Part shown: positions 35,193-43,697 of the stretch, in pieces
Layout: every line of letters begins with the position of its first letter
Numbering within the stretch: position 1 is the first letter of the stretch
Assembly: GCF_002192695.1 (NCBI RefSeq)
Contig: NZ_MTLG01000001.1
Location: 1-64,000, forward strand
Direction of reading: 5' to 3'
Origin: Achromobacter xylosoxidans
GTDB taxonomy: Bacteria > Pseudomonadota > Gammaproteobacteria > Burkholderiales > Burkholderiaceae_B
Length of the DNA: 64,000 bases
Translations under genes and position numbers: made by a program
The notes under the pieces: generated by a model
Seen by the model: only the letters and a program-made list of their open reading frames with translations
Databases searched by the model: none
What the model was told of the DNA's origin: nothing

Positions 35193-35345
35193 GTGTATAA
35201 CGCCTCCAGTTTGGCCCGTTACACACTCCATTACACACATGAGCACTGGATTTGTCCAGCTTTCAGAATCGCTCGATGGACGATCAACCCTTTAAAAACA
35301 TAGACTTAGAGTTGTTCCATGGAGGTTGATAGACGCCAGTAGACC
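35193..35345. promoter_or_regulatory. Element terminus: int promoter and candidate arm sites
   Basis: This is the 153-bp end of the element between int and the trpG fragment. It holds two direct TTACACAC copies (35219-35226 and 35231-35238), an inverted relative TGTGTATAA (35192-35200) at the int start, and a CTGGA-TTTG-TCCAG dyad (35246-35259). Such repeats at the end of an element are typical of integrase or excisionase arm sites or of a repressor site. It is visibly more A/T-rich than the core genome. Confidence 0.5.
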
Positions 35346-35375
35346 TCAATCGTAGTTATCGATCATCAACAGCAT
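35346..35375 (-). pseudogene. trpG: 5' end of trpG cut off by element insertion
   Basis: Reading leftward from 35375, a Shine-Dalgarno sequence (AGAGGAGA, complement of 35381-35388) precedes ATG and the codons M-L-L-M-I-D-N-Y-D, then TGA. TrpG proteins (glutamine amidotransferase subunit of anthranilate synthase) begin MLLMIDNYDSFTYN. Position, 57 bp after trpE and on the same strand, is where trpG sits in Bordetella-type trpE-G-D-C operons. Homology stops abruptly after codon 9, marking the insertion crossover in or beside this stretch. The remaining trpG should lie beyond the other end of the element, outside the window. Confidence 0.85.
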
Positions 35376-35389
35376 TTAATTCTCCTCTA

Positions 35390-35406
35390 GGGCCGCCCGG
35401 CGGCCC
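35390..35406 (-). other. trpE-trpG intergenic hairpin
   Basis: GGGCCGCC-C-GGCGGCCC is a perfect palindrome with 8-bp arms between the trpE stop and the trpG start. No U-tract follows, so it is more likely an mRNA-stabilising or processing structure than a terminator. Confidence 0.4.
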
Positions 35407-35432
35407 GGATATGTCCGGTGGGGGGCGGGGCC

Positions 35433-36953
35433 TCAGATGGGCTCGTCCAGGCCGTGCTGCACCTGCTCCGCCGCGCGCAGCACCGCGCGGGCCTTGGCTT
35501 CGGTTTCGGCCCATTCGGCTTCGGGGTTGGAGTCGGCCACGATGCCGGCGGCGGCCTGCACGTACAGCGTGCCGTCCTTGATGACGCCGGTGCGGATGGC
35601 GATGGCCACGTCCATTTCGCCGCCGTAGCTCAGGTAGCCGGCCGCGCCGCCGTAGATGCCGCGGCGCACGGGCTCCAGTTCGTCGATGATCTTCATGGCC
35701 TCGACCTTGGGCGCGCCGGTCAGCGTGCCGGCGGGGAAGGAGGCGCGCAGCACGTCCATGCTGCTCATGCCCGGGTTCAGCGTGCCGGTGACGTTGGACA
35801 CCAGGTGCATCACGTGCGAATAGCGTTCGATCACCATGGTGTCGCTGACCTTGACCGAGCCCACCTGGGCCACGCGGCCCACGTCGTTGCGCGCCAGGTC
35901 GATCAGCATCACGTGCTCGGCCACTTCCTTGGGGTCGGCCTTCAGTTCGGCGGCCAGGGCGGCGTCTTCCTCGGGCGTGCCGCCGCGCTTGCGGGTGCCG
36001 GCCAGCGGGCGGATCGTGATCTGCGACTTGGGCTCGCCGTTTTCCACCACGCGTTCCTGGCGCACCAGGATCTCCGGCGACGCGCCGACCACCTGGAAGT
36101 CGCCGAAGTTCCAGAAGTACATGTAGGGGGAGGGATTGAGCGACCGCAGGGCGCGGTAGAGGGAGAGCGGGGAATCGCGGAAGGGCTTGGCGATGACCTG
36201 GCCGATCTGCACCTGCATCAGGTCGCCGGCGGCGATGTGTTCCTTGGCGCGGTGCACGGCCGCCAGATAGTCTTCCTTCTTGAAGTCGCGCCGTTCTTCG
36301 GTTTGCATGCTGGCGTGGCTGTAGGGGATTTCCACGGGCCGTCGCAGGCGGGCGCGCAGGTCGTGCAGGCGCTGCTGGGCGCGGCTGTAGGATTCGGGCT
36401 GGCCCGGGTCGGCGTAGACCATCAGGTAGATGCGGCCGGCCAGGTTGTCGACGATGACCAGCTCGTCCACGTGCATCAGCATCAGGTCGGGCGTGCCGCC
36501 CTCCATGCCGGCGGGGAACGGCTTGACCGCCGGGCCCAGGCAGGGCTCGATGTGGCGCACCGTGTCGTAGCCGAAGTAGCCGGCCAGGCCGCCGCAGAAG
36601 CGCGGCATGCCGGGGCGCAGGGCGACCTTGAAGCGACTCTGGTATTGCTCGATGAAGGCCAGCGGATCGCCGTCGTGGGTCTCGGCGACCTTGCCGTCGT
36701 GCAGCACCTCGGTGCGGGTGCCGCTGGCGCGGATCACCGTGCGGGCCGGCAGGCCGATGAAGGAATAGCGGCCGAAGCGTTCGCCGCCCACCACCGATTC
36801 CATCAGGCAGGTCATGCGTCCGCCCTGGGGGCCGGCGTGCGCCAGCTTCAGGTAGATGCCCAGCGGGGTGTCCAGGTCGGCGTAGGTTTCGGCGACCAGC
36901 GGGATGCGGTTGTAGCCTTGTGCGGCGAGGGCCTTGAATTCGATTTCGGTCAT
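35433..36953 (-). CDS. trpE: Anthranilate synthase component I
   Basis: The 506-residue protein is a chorismate-utilising enzyme. N-terminal TrpE regulatory segments include YNRIPLVAETYADLDTPLGIYLKL and GRYSFIGL. The catalytic domain has QVVGASPEILVR, TIRPLAGTRKRG, ARNDVGRVAQVG, YSHVMHLVSNV, FPAGTLTGAPKVEAM and GGAAGYLSYGGEMDVAIAIRT. It converts chorismate to anthranilate with ammonia supplied by TrpG. Normally trpG, trpD and trpC follow; here the element lies directly downstream. A leader peptide and attenuator (37001-37169) precede it. Confidence 0.97.
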   Translation of the reverse strand: MTEIEFKALAAQGYNRIPLVAETYADLDTPLGIYLKLAHAGPQGGRMTCLMESVVGGERFGRYSFIGLPARTVIRASGTRTEVLHDGKVAETHDGDPLAFIEQYQSRFKVALRPGMPRFCGGLAGYFGYDTVRHIEPCLGPAVKPFPAGMEGGTPDLMLMHVDELVIVDNLAGRIYLMVYADPGQPESYSRAQQRLHDLRARLRRPVEIPYSHASMQTEERRDFKKEDYLAAVHRAKEHIAAGDLMQVQIGQVIAKPFRDSPLSLYRALRSLNPSPYMYFWNFGDFQVVGASPEILVRQERVVENGEPKSQITIRPLAGTRKRGGTPEEDAALAAELKADPKEVAEHVMLIDLARNDVGRVAQVGSVKVSDTMVIERYSHVMHLVSNVTGTLNPGMSSMDVLRASFPAGTLTGAPKVEAMKIIDELEPVRRGIYGGAAGYLSYGGEMDVAIAIRTGVIKDGTLYVQAAAGIVADSNPEAEWAETEAKARAVLRAAEQVQHGLDEPI

Positions 36954-37000
36954 GTCGGGTCTCGTGAGCGATTTATCTGCTATCGGACCAGGCGCGCAAC

Positions 37001-37034
37001 AAAAAAGCCCGGTCCAGGTTACTGGTTCCGGGCT
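37001..37034 (-). terminator. trp attenuator terminator
   Basis: On the minus strand AGCCCGG (complement of 37028-37034) pairs with CCGGGCT (complement of 37006-37012), with an inner CCAG/CTGG stem, followed by six U residues (37006-37001). It lies 60 bases after the Trp-rich leader peptide and 47 bases before the trpE start. This is the layout of a classical transcription attenuator. The palindrome CTGTGT-TT-ACACAG (37040-37053) just upstream may take part in the alternative fold. Confidence 0.85.
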
Positions 37035-37094
37035 TGGCTCTGTGTTTACACAGCTACGGCACTAGGCGGCATACGCGTCCAGGGCCGGGAGGGA

Positions 37095-37169
37095 TCATCG
37101 CCACCCGGAAGACAAACGCCACCAGCGCCACGAGGCGCCGAGCATTTGGTTCTGGATGGAAACGTTCAT
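37095..37169 (-). CDS. trpL: trp operon leader peptide
   Basis: The small gene encodes MNVSIQNQMLGA followed by SWRWWRLSSGWR and a stop: 24 residues with four tryptophans, three of them within four codons. It lies between gph and trpE in the trpE direction and is followed by the attenuator hairpin. Ribosome stalling at the Trp codons when charged tRNA-Trp is scarce would favour the antiterminator and expression of trpE. No strong Shine-Dalgarno is visible. The start sits 43 bases past the gph stop, so the trp promoter lies at or inside the end of gph. Confidence 0.85.
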   Translation of the reverse strand: MNVSIQNQMLGASWRWWRLSSGWR

Positions 37170-37212
37170 TGAGCTTTGTTCAGTATTGAATTCGCGGTGA
37201 GCCGCCAGGTGT

Positions 37213-37920
37213 TCAGGAGCCTGTTTTTGCCGCGTTCCGGTTTTGATTCCAGAGCGCGACCCACTGGGCGGCGGCGACTAGCGTGTCAACTATACCATCG
37301 ACATCCAGCTCGCGCACGTCCCGGCCTTCGTTGTAACCGTAAGGCACGACCAGCACCTGAGTGCCGGCGCTGCGGCCCGCCTGGGCGTCATTGACCGAAT
37401 CGCCGATGGTCACGGCTTCGTGCGGAGCGATGCCGAGCAGCTCGCAGGCATGCAATACCTGGTCCGGATCCGGCTTGCGGCGCTCGCAGGTGTCGCCGCA
37501 GACCACGGCGTCGAAAAAGCCCGCCAGGCCCGTGCGCTGCAGCAGCGGCAGGGTGAATTCGGTGGGCTTGTTGGTCACCACCGCCAGCTTCAGGCCCTGC
37601 TCGCGCATGAGCTTCAAGCCTTCGATGACGCCGGGATAGATCTGCGCTTTTTCGCCATTGGACAGGTGGTAATGGCGATAGAACGCCGCGCGGGCGACAT
37701 CGAACTCGGCGGCGGTAGGGTCGGCCGCGTCCAGGCTGCCGGCCAGGCTGCGGCGCACCAGGTTGTCCACGCCCTTGCCGACGAAGGTGGCCACCACGTC
37801 TTCGCGCAGCGGCGACATGCCCAGCTCGACGCGCATGGCGTTGGCCGCGAAGGCCAGGTCGGGGATGGAGTCCAGCAGGGTGCCGTCCAGGTCCAGCAGC
37901 GCGGCGCGAAAAGCGGTCAT
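37213..37920 (-). CDS. gph: Phosphoglycolate phosphatase
   Basis: The 235-residue HAD hydrolase has motif I LLDLDGTLLDS (nucleophile Asp), motif II VVTNKP, RRKPDPDQVLHACELLGI (Lys) and motif IV TIGDSVNDAQAGRSAG. It is the size and pattern of Gph, which removes 2-phosphoglycolate arising from DNA repair or oxygenation. It lies between rpe and trpE on the same strand, the order seen in Bordetella and related genera. Confidence 0.92.
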   Translation of the reverse strand: MTAFRAALLDLDGTLLDSIPDLAFAANAMRVELGMSPLREDVVATFVGKGVDNLVRRSLAGSLDAADPTAAEFDVARAAFYRHYHLSNGEKAQIYPGVIEGLKLMREQGLKLAVVTNKPTEFTLPLLQRTGLAGFFDAVVCGDTCERRKPDPDQVLHACELLGIAPHEAVTIGDSVNDAQAGRSAGTQVLVVPYGYNEGRDVRELDVDGIVDTLVAAAQWVALWNQNRNAAKTGS

Positions 37921-37935
37921 GTCGGTTCCCGGGGC

Positions 37936-38640
37936 TTAGATGGCGGTGGTTTCGCCGATGGCGATCTGTTCGCGCATGGACTTGATGATGCCGGCATAGT
38001 CCGGCTTGCCGAAGATGGCGGAGCCGGCCACGAAAGTGTCGGCGCCGGCGCGGCGGATTTCAGCGATGTTGTCGATCTTCACGCCGCCGTCGACCTGCAG
38101 CACGATTTCCTGGCCGCCGGCCTGCGTCCAGGCGTCGATGCGGGCGCGCGCCTCGCGCAGCTTGGTCAGCGCGCCGGGGATGAAGCTCTGGCCGCCGAAG
38201 CCCGGATTCACCGACATGATCAGGATCAGGTCGATCTTGTCCATCACGTAGTCCAGGTAGGACAGCGGGGTGGCGGGGTTGAACACCAGGCCGGCCTTAC
38301 AGCCGTTTTCGCGGATCAGCGACAGCGTGCGGTCCACGTGGCGGCTGGCGTCCGGGTGGAAGCTGATGTAGTCGGCGCCGGCCTTGGCGAACATCGGCAC
38401 CAGGTCGTCCACCGGTTCCACCATCAAATGCACGTCGATCGGCACCTGGACGTGGGGGCGGATGGCCGCGCACACCATCGGGCCGATGGTCAGATTGGGG
38501 ACATAGTGGTTGTCCATCACGTCCACGTGGATCCAGTCGGCGCCGGCGGCGGCGACGTTGCGGACTTCCTCGCCCAGGCGGGCGAAGTCGGCCGACAGGA
38601 TGCTGGGGGTGATGCGGGTGGAAGCCTGTTGGGTAGACAT
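37936..38640 (-). CDS. rpe: Ribulose-phosphate 3-epimerase
   Basis: The 234-residue TIM-barrel protein has [17 protein letters not shown], the [15 protein letters not shown] metal-ligand segment, [43 protein letters not shown] and a final AGSAIF. The start is taken at MSTQQAS (38640); an in-frame ATG at 38664 would add eight residues, and neither has a good ribosome site. It interconverts ribulose 5-P and xylulose 5-P, the latter being the substrate expected for the element's phosphoketolase. It sits 15 bp before gph. Confidence 0.95.
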   Translation of the reverse strand: MSTQQASTRITPSILSADFARLGEEVRNVAAAGADWIHVDVMDNHYVPNLTIGPMVCAAIRPHVQVPIDVHLMVEPVDDLVPMFAKAGADYISFHPDASRHVDRTLSLIRENGCKAGLVFNPATPLSYLDYVMDKIDLILIMSVNPGFGGQSFIPGALTKLREARARIDAWTQAGGQEIVLQVDGGVKIDNIAEIRRAGADTFVAGSAIFGKPDYAGIIKSMREQIAIGETTAI

Positions 38641-38793
38641 GATGTTCGGGATCGGGGAGGGCATAATGTGCCATTATTGCAGTTTGAGGGCCTGTACCGG
38701 GAATGGCCCGGTCCAGCTGGCCCGAGAACCGCGTCTTTTCAAGCGCCCGGCGCCGTACCACGGCGGCCCGCCAGCATCACACAGGGAAGGACT

Positions 38794-39168
38794 GTGAAAC
38801 CTTACGACCTGAGCGTCTCTGTCTCTCCGCGCTTCGTGCCCGAACAGTCCGATCCTGGCGAACAGCAGTTCGTGTTCGCCTATACCGTCCGCATCACCAA
38901 TACCGGCGAGCATCCCGCCCAGGTGATCAGCCGCCACTGGATCATCACCGATGGCAACCAGCGCGTGCAGGAAGTGCGCGGGCTGGGCATCGTGGGCCAG
39001 CAGCCCTTGCTCGCGCCCGGCGAAACCTTCGAGTACACCAGCGGCTGTCCCCTGCCGACGCCGGTGGGCACGATGCGCGGCACCTACCACTGCGTCGGCG
39101 AGAACGGCATTCCGTTCGAAGTGCCGATCTCCGAATTCGTCCTGGCCATGCCGCGTACCCTGCATTGA
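38794..39168 (+). CDS. apaG: ApaG protein (Co2+/Mg2+ efflux-associated)
   Basis: The 124-residue protein starts at GTG 38794 after GGAAGG and consists of a single ApaG/FN3-like domain: VSVSPRFVPEQSDP, FAYTVRITNTGEHPAQVISRHWIITDG, VRGLGIVGQQP, FEYTSGCPLPTPVGTMRGTYH. Full length for the family. It is divergent from rpe and 38 bp upstream of mltA. Confidence 0.95.
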   Translation: MKPYDLSVSVSPRFVPEQSDPGEQQFVFAYTVRITNTGEHPAQVISRHWIITDGNQRVQEVRGLGIVGQQPLLAPGETFEYTSGCPLPTPVGTMRGTYHCVGENGIPFEVPISEFVLAMPRTLH

Positions 39169-39206
39169 ATGGCCCGGCCATCCGTCGCACGTTTTTTCAT
39201 TTGCTC

Positions 39207-40508
39207 ATGAAGCGCATTCTCAGCCTGTCCGTGCTGTCCGTCTTGCTGGCGGCATGTTCCACTCCCTCCGATATCCCTCCCGACTCCGGCTCGACCGGCA
39301 TCCCCGGCCCGTCCACGCCGGCGGCTGACGGTCCCCTGGTGGTGCCGTCGCTGGCGTCCCTGCCCGACACCCCGCCGCGCGCGCTGGCGGGCAAGTTCAA
39401 GGCGGCCAACTGGGCGGAAATGCCGGGCTGGACCAACGATGACCTGTCGCGCTTCTGGCCCCTGTTCCTGCGCAATTGCCGCGGCCTGATGCGGCCGACC
39501 AGCGGCAACCTGGCCGCGCCCGCGCGCGCCACGCCGCGGGCCTGGCAGCCGGTCTGCGCCGCCGCCGTGGATCCGGCCCGCGCGCCCGCCGCCGGCGACG
39601 GCGAGGGCGTGCGTCGCTTCCTCCAGACCTATCTGCAGCCCTGGCGCCTGAATGCGGCCGACGGCAAGCCGGCCGCCAATACCGTGACGGGCTATTACGA
39701 ACCCCTGGTGCGCGGTTCGCGCCGCCAGGGCGGCAGCCACCAATGGCCGCTGTACACCGTGCCCGCGGACCTGTTGACCATCGACCTGGGCTCGATCTAT
39801 CCGGAACTGGCAGGCAAGCGCGTGCGCGGCAAGCTGGACGGCAAGCGGGTGGTGCCCTATGACTCGCGCGCCGCCATCGAGTCCTCCGGCCGCCGCCCGC
39901 CCGTGCTGGTGTGGGTGGACGACCCCGTCGACAACTTCTTCCTGCAGGTGCAGGGCTCGGGCCGCGTGCAGCTGACCGACGGCCCCGATTCCGGCAAGAC
40001 CATCCGCGTGGCCTATGCCGACCATAACGGCCAACCCTATGCCTCCATCGGCCGCTGGCTGATCGACCGGGGCGAGCTGTCGGCCGACCAGGCCTCGATG
40101 CAGAACATCCGCGCCTGGGCCCAGCGCAATCCCAAGCGCGTGCCGGAAATGCTCAACGCCAATCCGGCGGTGGTGTTCTTCCGCGAAGAGGCGGTGGTCG
40201 ATCCGGAACAAGGGCCCAAGGGCGCCTACGCCGTGCCGCTGGCTCCCATGCGCTCGATCGCGGTCGACGCGGGCTTTGTGCCGCTGGGCACGCCGGTGTT
40301 CCTGGCCACCACCTATCCGGCCTCCGACCGGCCGCTGCAACGCCTGGTGCTGGCCCAGGACACGGGCACGGCTATTCGCGGCGCGGCGCGCGCCGACTTC
40401 TACTGGGGCTACGGCGACGACGCCGGCCAGCAGGCCGGCCGCATGAAGCAGCGCGGCCAGATGTGGGTGCTGTGGCCGAAACAGGCCGGGGAGCCGAGCG
40501 CAAGATGA
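39207..40508 (+). CDS. mltA: Membrane-bound lytic murein transglycosylase A
   Basis: The 433-residue lipoprotein begins MKRILSLSVLSVLLAACS with lipobox LAAC. MltA features include VTGYYEPLVRGSRRQGG, the barrel domain with LVWVDDPVDNFFLQVQGSGRVQL and YADHNGQPYASIGRWL, and the 3D domain APMRSIAVDAGFVPLGTPVFLATT with LAQDTGTAIRGAARADFYWG. The catalytic Asp is in the last segments. It cleaves peptidoglycan to 1,6-anhydromuropeptides at the outer membrane. The stop overlaps the ubiH-like start (ATGA). Confidence 0.93.
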   Translation: MKRILSLSVLSVLLAACSTPSDIPPDSGSTGIPGPSTPAADGPLVVPSLASLPDTPPRALAGKFKAANWAEMPGWTNDDLSRFWPLFLRNCRGLMRPTSGNLAAPARATPRAWQPVCAAAVDPARAPAAGDGEGVRRFLQTYLQPWRLNAADGKPAANTVTGYYEPLVRGSRRQGGSHQWPLYTVPADLLTIDLGSIYPELAGKRVRGKLDGKRVVPYDSRAAIESSGRRPPVLVWVDDPVDNFFLQVQGSGRVQLTDGPDSGKTIRVAYADHNGQPYASIGRWLIDRGELSADQASMQNIRAWAQRNPKRVPEMLNANPAVVFFREEAVVDPEQGPKGAYAVPLAPMRSIAVDAGFVPLGTPVFLATTYPASDRPLQRLVLAQDTGTAIRGAARADFYWGYGDDAGQQAGRMKQRGQMWVLWPKQAGEPSAR

Positions 40509-41674
40509 GCCATCAAATCGTCGTTTGCGGGGCCGGCATCGTCGGCCTGTCCACCGCCCTGGCGCTGGCCCGCCGCGGCCAGCGCGTGGCCGTGCTGGCA
40601 CCGCGCGCCAGCGTGCCGCCGGCCGATCCCGACCGCTACCACCCGCGCGTCTACGCCATTTCGCCTGCCAGCCAGCGTTTTCTGGCCGAACTCGGCGTGT
40701 GGGACGCCATGCCCGCGTCCCGGCTGACGCCGGTCAACGCCATGGAAATCCACGGCGACGCCGACGGCCAGGTGAACCTGAGCGCCTGGCAGGCGGCGCT
40801 GCCGCAGCTGGCTTGGATCGTCGAGTCCGGCGAAATCGAGCGCGTGCTGATCCAGGCGGTCCGCATGTTCGGCATTCCCTGGCTGGAGGACCGCTGCACG
40901 GGTTACCGCGATGGCGCCATCGACACCGAAAGCGGCGCGCGCATCGAGGCCGAGCTGTTTGTGGGCGCCGATGGCGCGGCGTCGCCGCTGCGCGAGGCCG
41001 CCGGCCTGAAGCATGAATCCGTGTCCTACGAGGACACGGGCCTGGTGGTGCACCTGGACGCGGAGCGTCCGCATCAGGGCGCCGCCTTCCAGTGGTTCCG
41101 CGACGACGGCGTGCTGGCCCTGCTGCCGCTGCCCGATACCTCCGCCGGTCCGCAGGTTTCCATGGTCTGGTCCATGCGCACCGAACTGGCCCAGGCGCTG
41201 CTGGCCTTGCCGCCCGAGGAGCAGGCCGCGCGGCTCGAGGCCCTGCTGGCCGATGCCGCCGAAGGCCGGCTGGGCGCGCTGAAGGTCCGCAGCAAGCTGC
41301 ATGGCTTTCCCTTGACGCTGGAGCGCGCCCAGATGGTCGCGCCCGGCATCGCGCTGGCGGGCGACGCGGCGCACCGCCTGCATCCGCTGGCGGGCCAGGG
41401 ACTGAACCTGGGCCTGGGCGACGTCGAAGCCCTGGCCCGCGTCGTCGCCGGCCGCGAAGCCTTCCGCGCGGCGGGTGACCTGCGCGTGCTGCACCGCTAC
41501 CAGCGCGCGCGCGCCGAGCCGGTGCTGGCCATGCGCCTGGCCACCGACGGCCTGCACAAGCTGTTCGCCTCGCGGGCCACGCCGCTGGTCTGGCTGCGCA
41601 ATGCCGGCATGCACTGGGTGGAACGGGCGCCTTTGATCAAGCGCCGCCTGATTACCGGGGCCTCGGCCAACTAG
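40505..41674 (+). CDS. ubiH: UbiH/UbiF-type FAD monooxygenase
   Basis: The 389-residue flavoprotein has an N-terminal dinucleotide fold VVCGAGIVGLSTALALARRG, the mid VGADGAASPLREAAG (DG motif) and GDAAHRLHPLAGQGLNLGLGDVEAL (second FAD motif), as in ubiquinone ring hydroxylases (UbiH/UbiF/VisC/COQ6). Which hydroxylation step it performs cannot be told from sequence; the symbol is the family's. It overlaps mltA by four bases. Confidence 0.8.
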   Translation: MSHQIVVCGAGIVGLSTALALARRGQRVAVLAPRASVPPADPDRYHPRVYAISPASQRFLAELGVWDAMPASRLTPVNAMEIHGDADGQVNLSAWQAALPQLAWIVESGEIERVLIQAVRMFGIPWLEDRCTGYRDGAIDTESGARIEAELFVGADGAASPLREAAGLKHESVSYEDTGLVVHLDAERPHQGAAFQWFRDDGVLALLPLPDTSAGPQVSMVWSMRTELAQALLALPPEEQAARLEALLADAAEGRLGALKVRSKLHGFPLTLERAQMVAPGIALAGDAAHRLHPLAGQGLNLGLGDVEALARVVAGREAFRAAGDLRVLHRYQRARAEPVLAMRLATDGLHKLFASRATPLVWLRNAGMHWVERAPLIKRRLITGASAN

Positions 41675-41819
41675 GGCCGGATCCGCCTTGCGGAACCTCG
41701 CCCGCGGGCGGATTGTCTGACCGTAAGGGGGGCGCCTGCCCACGCAGGCCGGATTCGCCCAGGCGCGGATCGGTTACCCTTTCCGCACAAGAACACGATA
41801 GACAAGTACAGGAGTACCG

Positions 41820-42617
41820 ATGAATTTCCGCATATCCGCCACCTTGGCGGCTTGTTTCCTGGCCGCGGGCCTGGGCATGTCCGCCGGCGCGGCGGCCCAG
41901 GGCGACAAGTCTGTCTCCACCCAGTCCGTGGGGCAGCCCGCCAAGGGCGACAAGAGCTACTCCACCACCCAGGTGGCGCCGGCCGATCCCGTGGCGGACG
42001 CGGTCAAGGACCGTTTCCGCCAGCGTTTCGACGGCATGGACGTCACGGCCGTGCGCCGCACGCCCTATGGCCTGTTCGAAGTGCAGCTGGGCATGGACCT
42101 GATCTACACGGATGAAAAGGTGACCTGGGTCATGGAAGGTCCGTTGATCGACGCCATGACGCGCCGCGATGTCACCCGCGAAACGCAGGAGCGCCTGAGC
42201 GCCGTGTCCTTCGACCAGCTGCCGCTGGACCTGGCCATCAAGCAGGTCAAGGGCGACGGCTCGCGCAAGGTCGCGATCTTCGAAGATCCCAACTGCGGCT
42301 ACTGCAAGCAATTGCGCAAGACGCTGGAAAGCGTCGACAACATCACCGTCTACACCTTCCTCTATCCCATCCTGTCGCCCGATTCCAAGGACAAGGTGCG
42401 CGACGTGTGGTGCTCGAAGGACCCGGGCGCGACCTGGGACGACTGGATGCTGCGCGGCAAGAAGCCGGCCACCGCGAATTGCGACGTGCCCGAGGACAAG
42501 CTGCTGGCCTTGGGCCAGAAGCTGATGGTCCGCGGCACGCCGACCACGTTCTTTGAAGACGGCTCGCGCGTCAGCGGCGCCTTGCCGCTGGAGCAATTCA
42601 AAGCCCGCTTGAACTGA
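41820..42617 (+). CDS. dsbC: Thiol:disulfide interchange protein DsbC
   Basis: The 265-residue periplasmic protein has a signal peptide ending near AGAAAQG, an N-terminal dimerisation domain (VKDRFRQRFDGMDVTAVRRTPYGLFEV) and a thioredoxin domain with FEDPNCGYCKQL (CGYC active site) and RGTPTTFFEDG (cis-Pro loop). It corrects mispaired disulfides. A 145-bp gap with short GC-rich dyads precedes it. Confidence 0.93.
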   Translation: MNFRISATLAACFLAAGLGMSAGAAAQGDKSVSTQSVGQPAKGDKSYSTTQVAPADPVADAVKDRFRQRFDGMDVTAVRRTPYGLFEVQLGMDLIYTDEKVTWVMEGPLIDAMTRRDVTRETQERLSAVSFDQLPLDLAIKQVKGDGSRKVAIFEDPNCGYCKQLRKTLESVDNITVYTFLYPILSPDSKDKVRDVWCSKDPGATWDDWMLRGKKPATANCDVPEDKLLALGQKLMVRGTPTTFFEDGSRVSGALPLEQFKARLN

Positions 42618-42678
42618 CCGGCGCGCGGCGCCGGCCGGGAGGCTGGCGCCACAGGCGCCAAGCCCCCGGAGACCGCTT

Positions 42679-43635
42679 TTGAAAATCGCAATACTCGACG
42701 ATTACCACGACGTAGCCAAGCGCTATGCGGATTGGACCTCGCTGGGCGGTGACGCCGAGGTGCAGATCTTCAACAACTTCATCCCCGAAGAGCAGGTCGA
42801 GCCCACGCTCGAACCCTACGACGTGATCGTCGCCATGCGCGAGCGCACGCCGTTCCCCGCGCAGCGGATCCGCGCCCTGCCGAACCTGCGCCTGCTGGTC
42901 ACCACCGGCATGCGCAACAACGCCATCGACATGCAGGCCTGCGCCGAGCAGGGCATCATCGTTTGCGGCGCGCCCGGCAGCGCCGACGCCAACACCGCCA
43001 CGGCCGAACTGGCCTGGGCGCATATCCTGGGCCTGTTCAAGCACCTGCCAGCCGAAGACGCGGCGATGCGCCGCGGCATGTGGCAGACGGCCATGCCCGA
43101 ACCTTTGGCGGGCAAGCGCCTGGGCGTGCTGGGCCTGGGCAAACTGGGGGCGGCGGTGGCCAAGGTGGGCCTGGCATTCGGCATGGACGTGGTGGCCTGG
43201 AGCCCCAACCTGACCGACGAGCGCGCCGAGGCGGCGGGCGTGAAGCGGGTGGACAAGCACGAACTCTTCGCTACGTCCGACGTCGTCAGCCTGCACCTGA
43301 TCCTGTCCGAACGCAGCCGCCATGTGGTCGACGCGGCAACCCTGGCCGCGATGAAGCCGACCGCGTACCTGGTCAACACCTCGCGCGCCGGCCTGGTGGA
43401 CCAGGAAGCCCTGATGGATGCGCTGATCAAGTTCCGCATCGCGGGCGCGGGCCTGGACGTCTATCCCGAGGAACCGCTGTCGCCCACGGATTCCGTGCGC
43501 GACCTGGACAACGTGATCCTGACGCCGCACCTGGGCTACGTCAGCCGCGAGAACTTCGAGGCCTTCTACCAGAACGCGCTGGAAGCGGTGAAGGCGTGGA
43601 AGGCCGGCAAGCCCATCCGCGTGCTGAACGCGTAG
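42679..43635 (+). CDS. D-2-hydroxyacid dehydrogenase family protein
   Basis: The 318-residue protein starts with TTG 42679, seven bases after CCGGAG. It has the two-domain fold: NLRLLVTTGMRNNAIDM in the catalytic domain, LGVLGLGKLGAAVAKVG (Rossmann loop), VNTSRAGLVDQEAL (Arg), GLDVYPEEPLSP (Glu) and LTPHLGYVSRENFEAFY (His). NAD-dependent oxidation or reduction of a 2-hydroxyacid; the substrate is unknown. A strong terminator follows. Confidence 0.88.
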   Translation: MKIAILDDYHDVAKRYADWTSLGGDAEVQIFNNFIPEEQVEPTLEPYDVIVAMRERTPFPAQRIRALPNLRLLVTTGMRNNAIDMQACAEQGIIVCGAPGSADANTATAELAWAHILGLFKHLPAEDAAMRRGMWQTAMPEPLAGKRLGVLGLGKLGAAVAKVGLAFGMDVVAWSPNLTDERAEAAGVKRVDKHELFATSDVVSLHLILSERSRHVVDAATLAAMKPTAYLVNTSRAGLVDQEALMDALIKFRIAGAGLDVYPEEPLSPTDSVRDLDNVILTPHLGYVSRENFEAFYQNALEAVKAWKAGKPIRVLNA

Positions 43636-43653
43636 GCGTAGCGGCTGTAAAAG

Positions 43654-43682
43654 AAAAAAGGCTGCCCAGGGCAGCCTTTTTT
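43654..43682. terminator. Bidirectional intrinsic terminator
   Basis: AAAAAAGGCTGCCC (43654-43667) and GGGCAGCCTTTTTT (43669-43682) form a near-perfect palindrome with a U-tract in both directions. It separates the dehydrogenase from the convergent ttcA gene. Confidence 0.92.
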
Positions 43683-43697
43683 GTTTCCGCGCAGTTT

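Noticed and set aside
35193-35432. A tRNA gene as the integration target of the P4-type integrase
   Set aside because: No cloverleaf-like sequence is present at the junction; the readable trpG start explains the site better.
35418-37172. A 584-codon plus-strand frame opposite trpE
   Set aside because: It is the complement of trpE and the trp leader, with His/Val/Gly-rich shadow composition.
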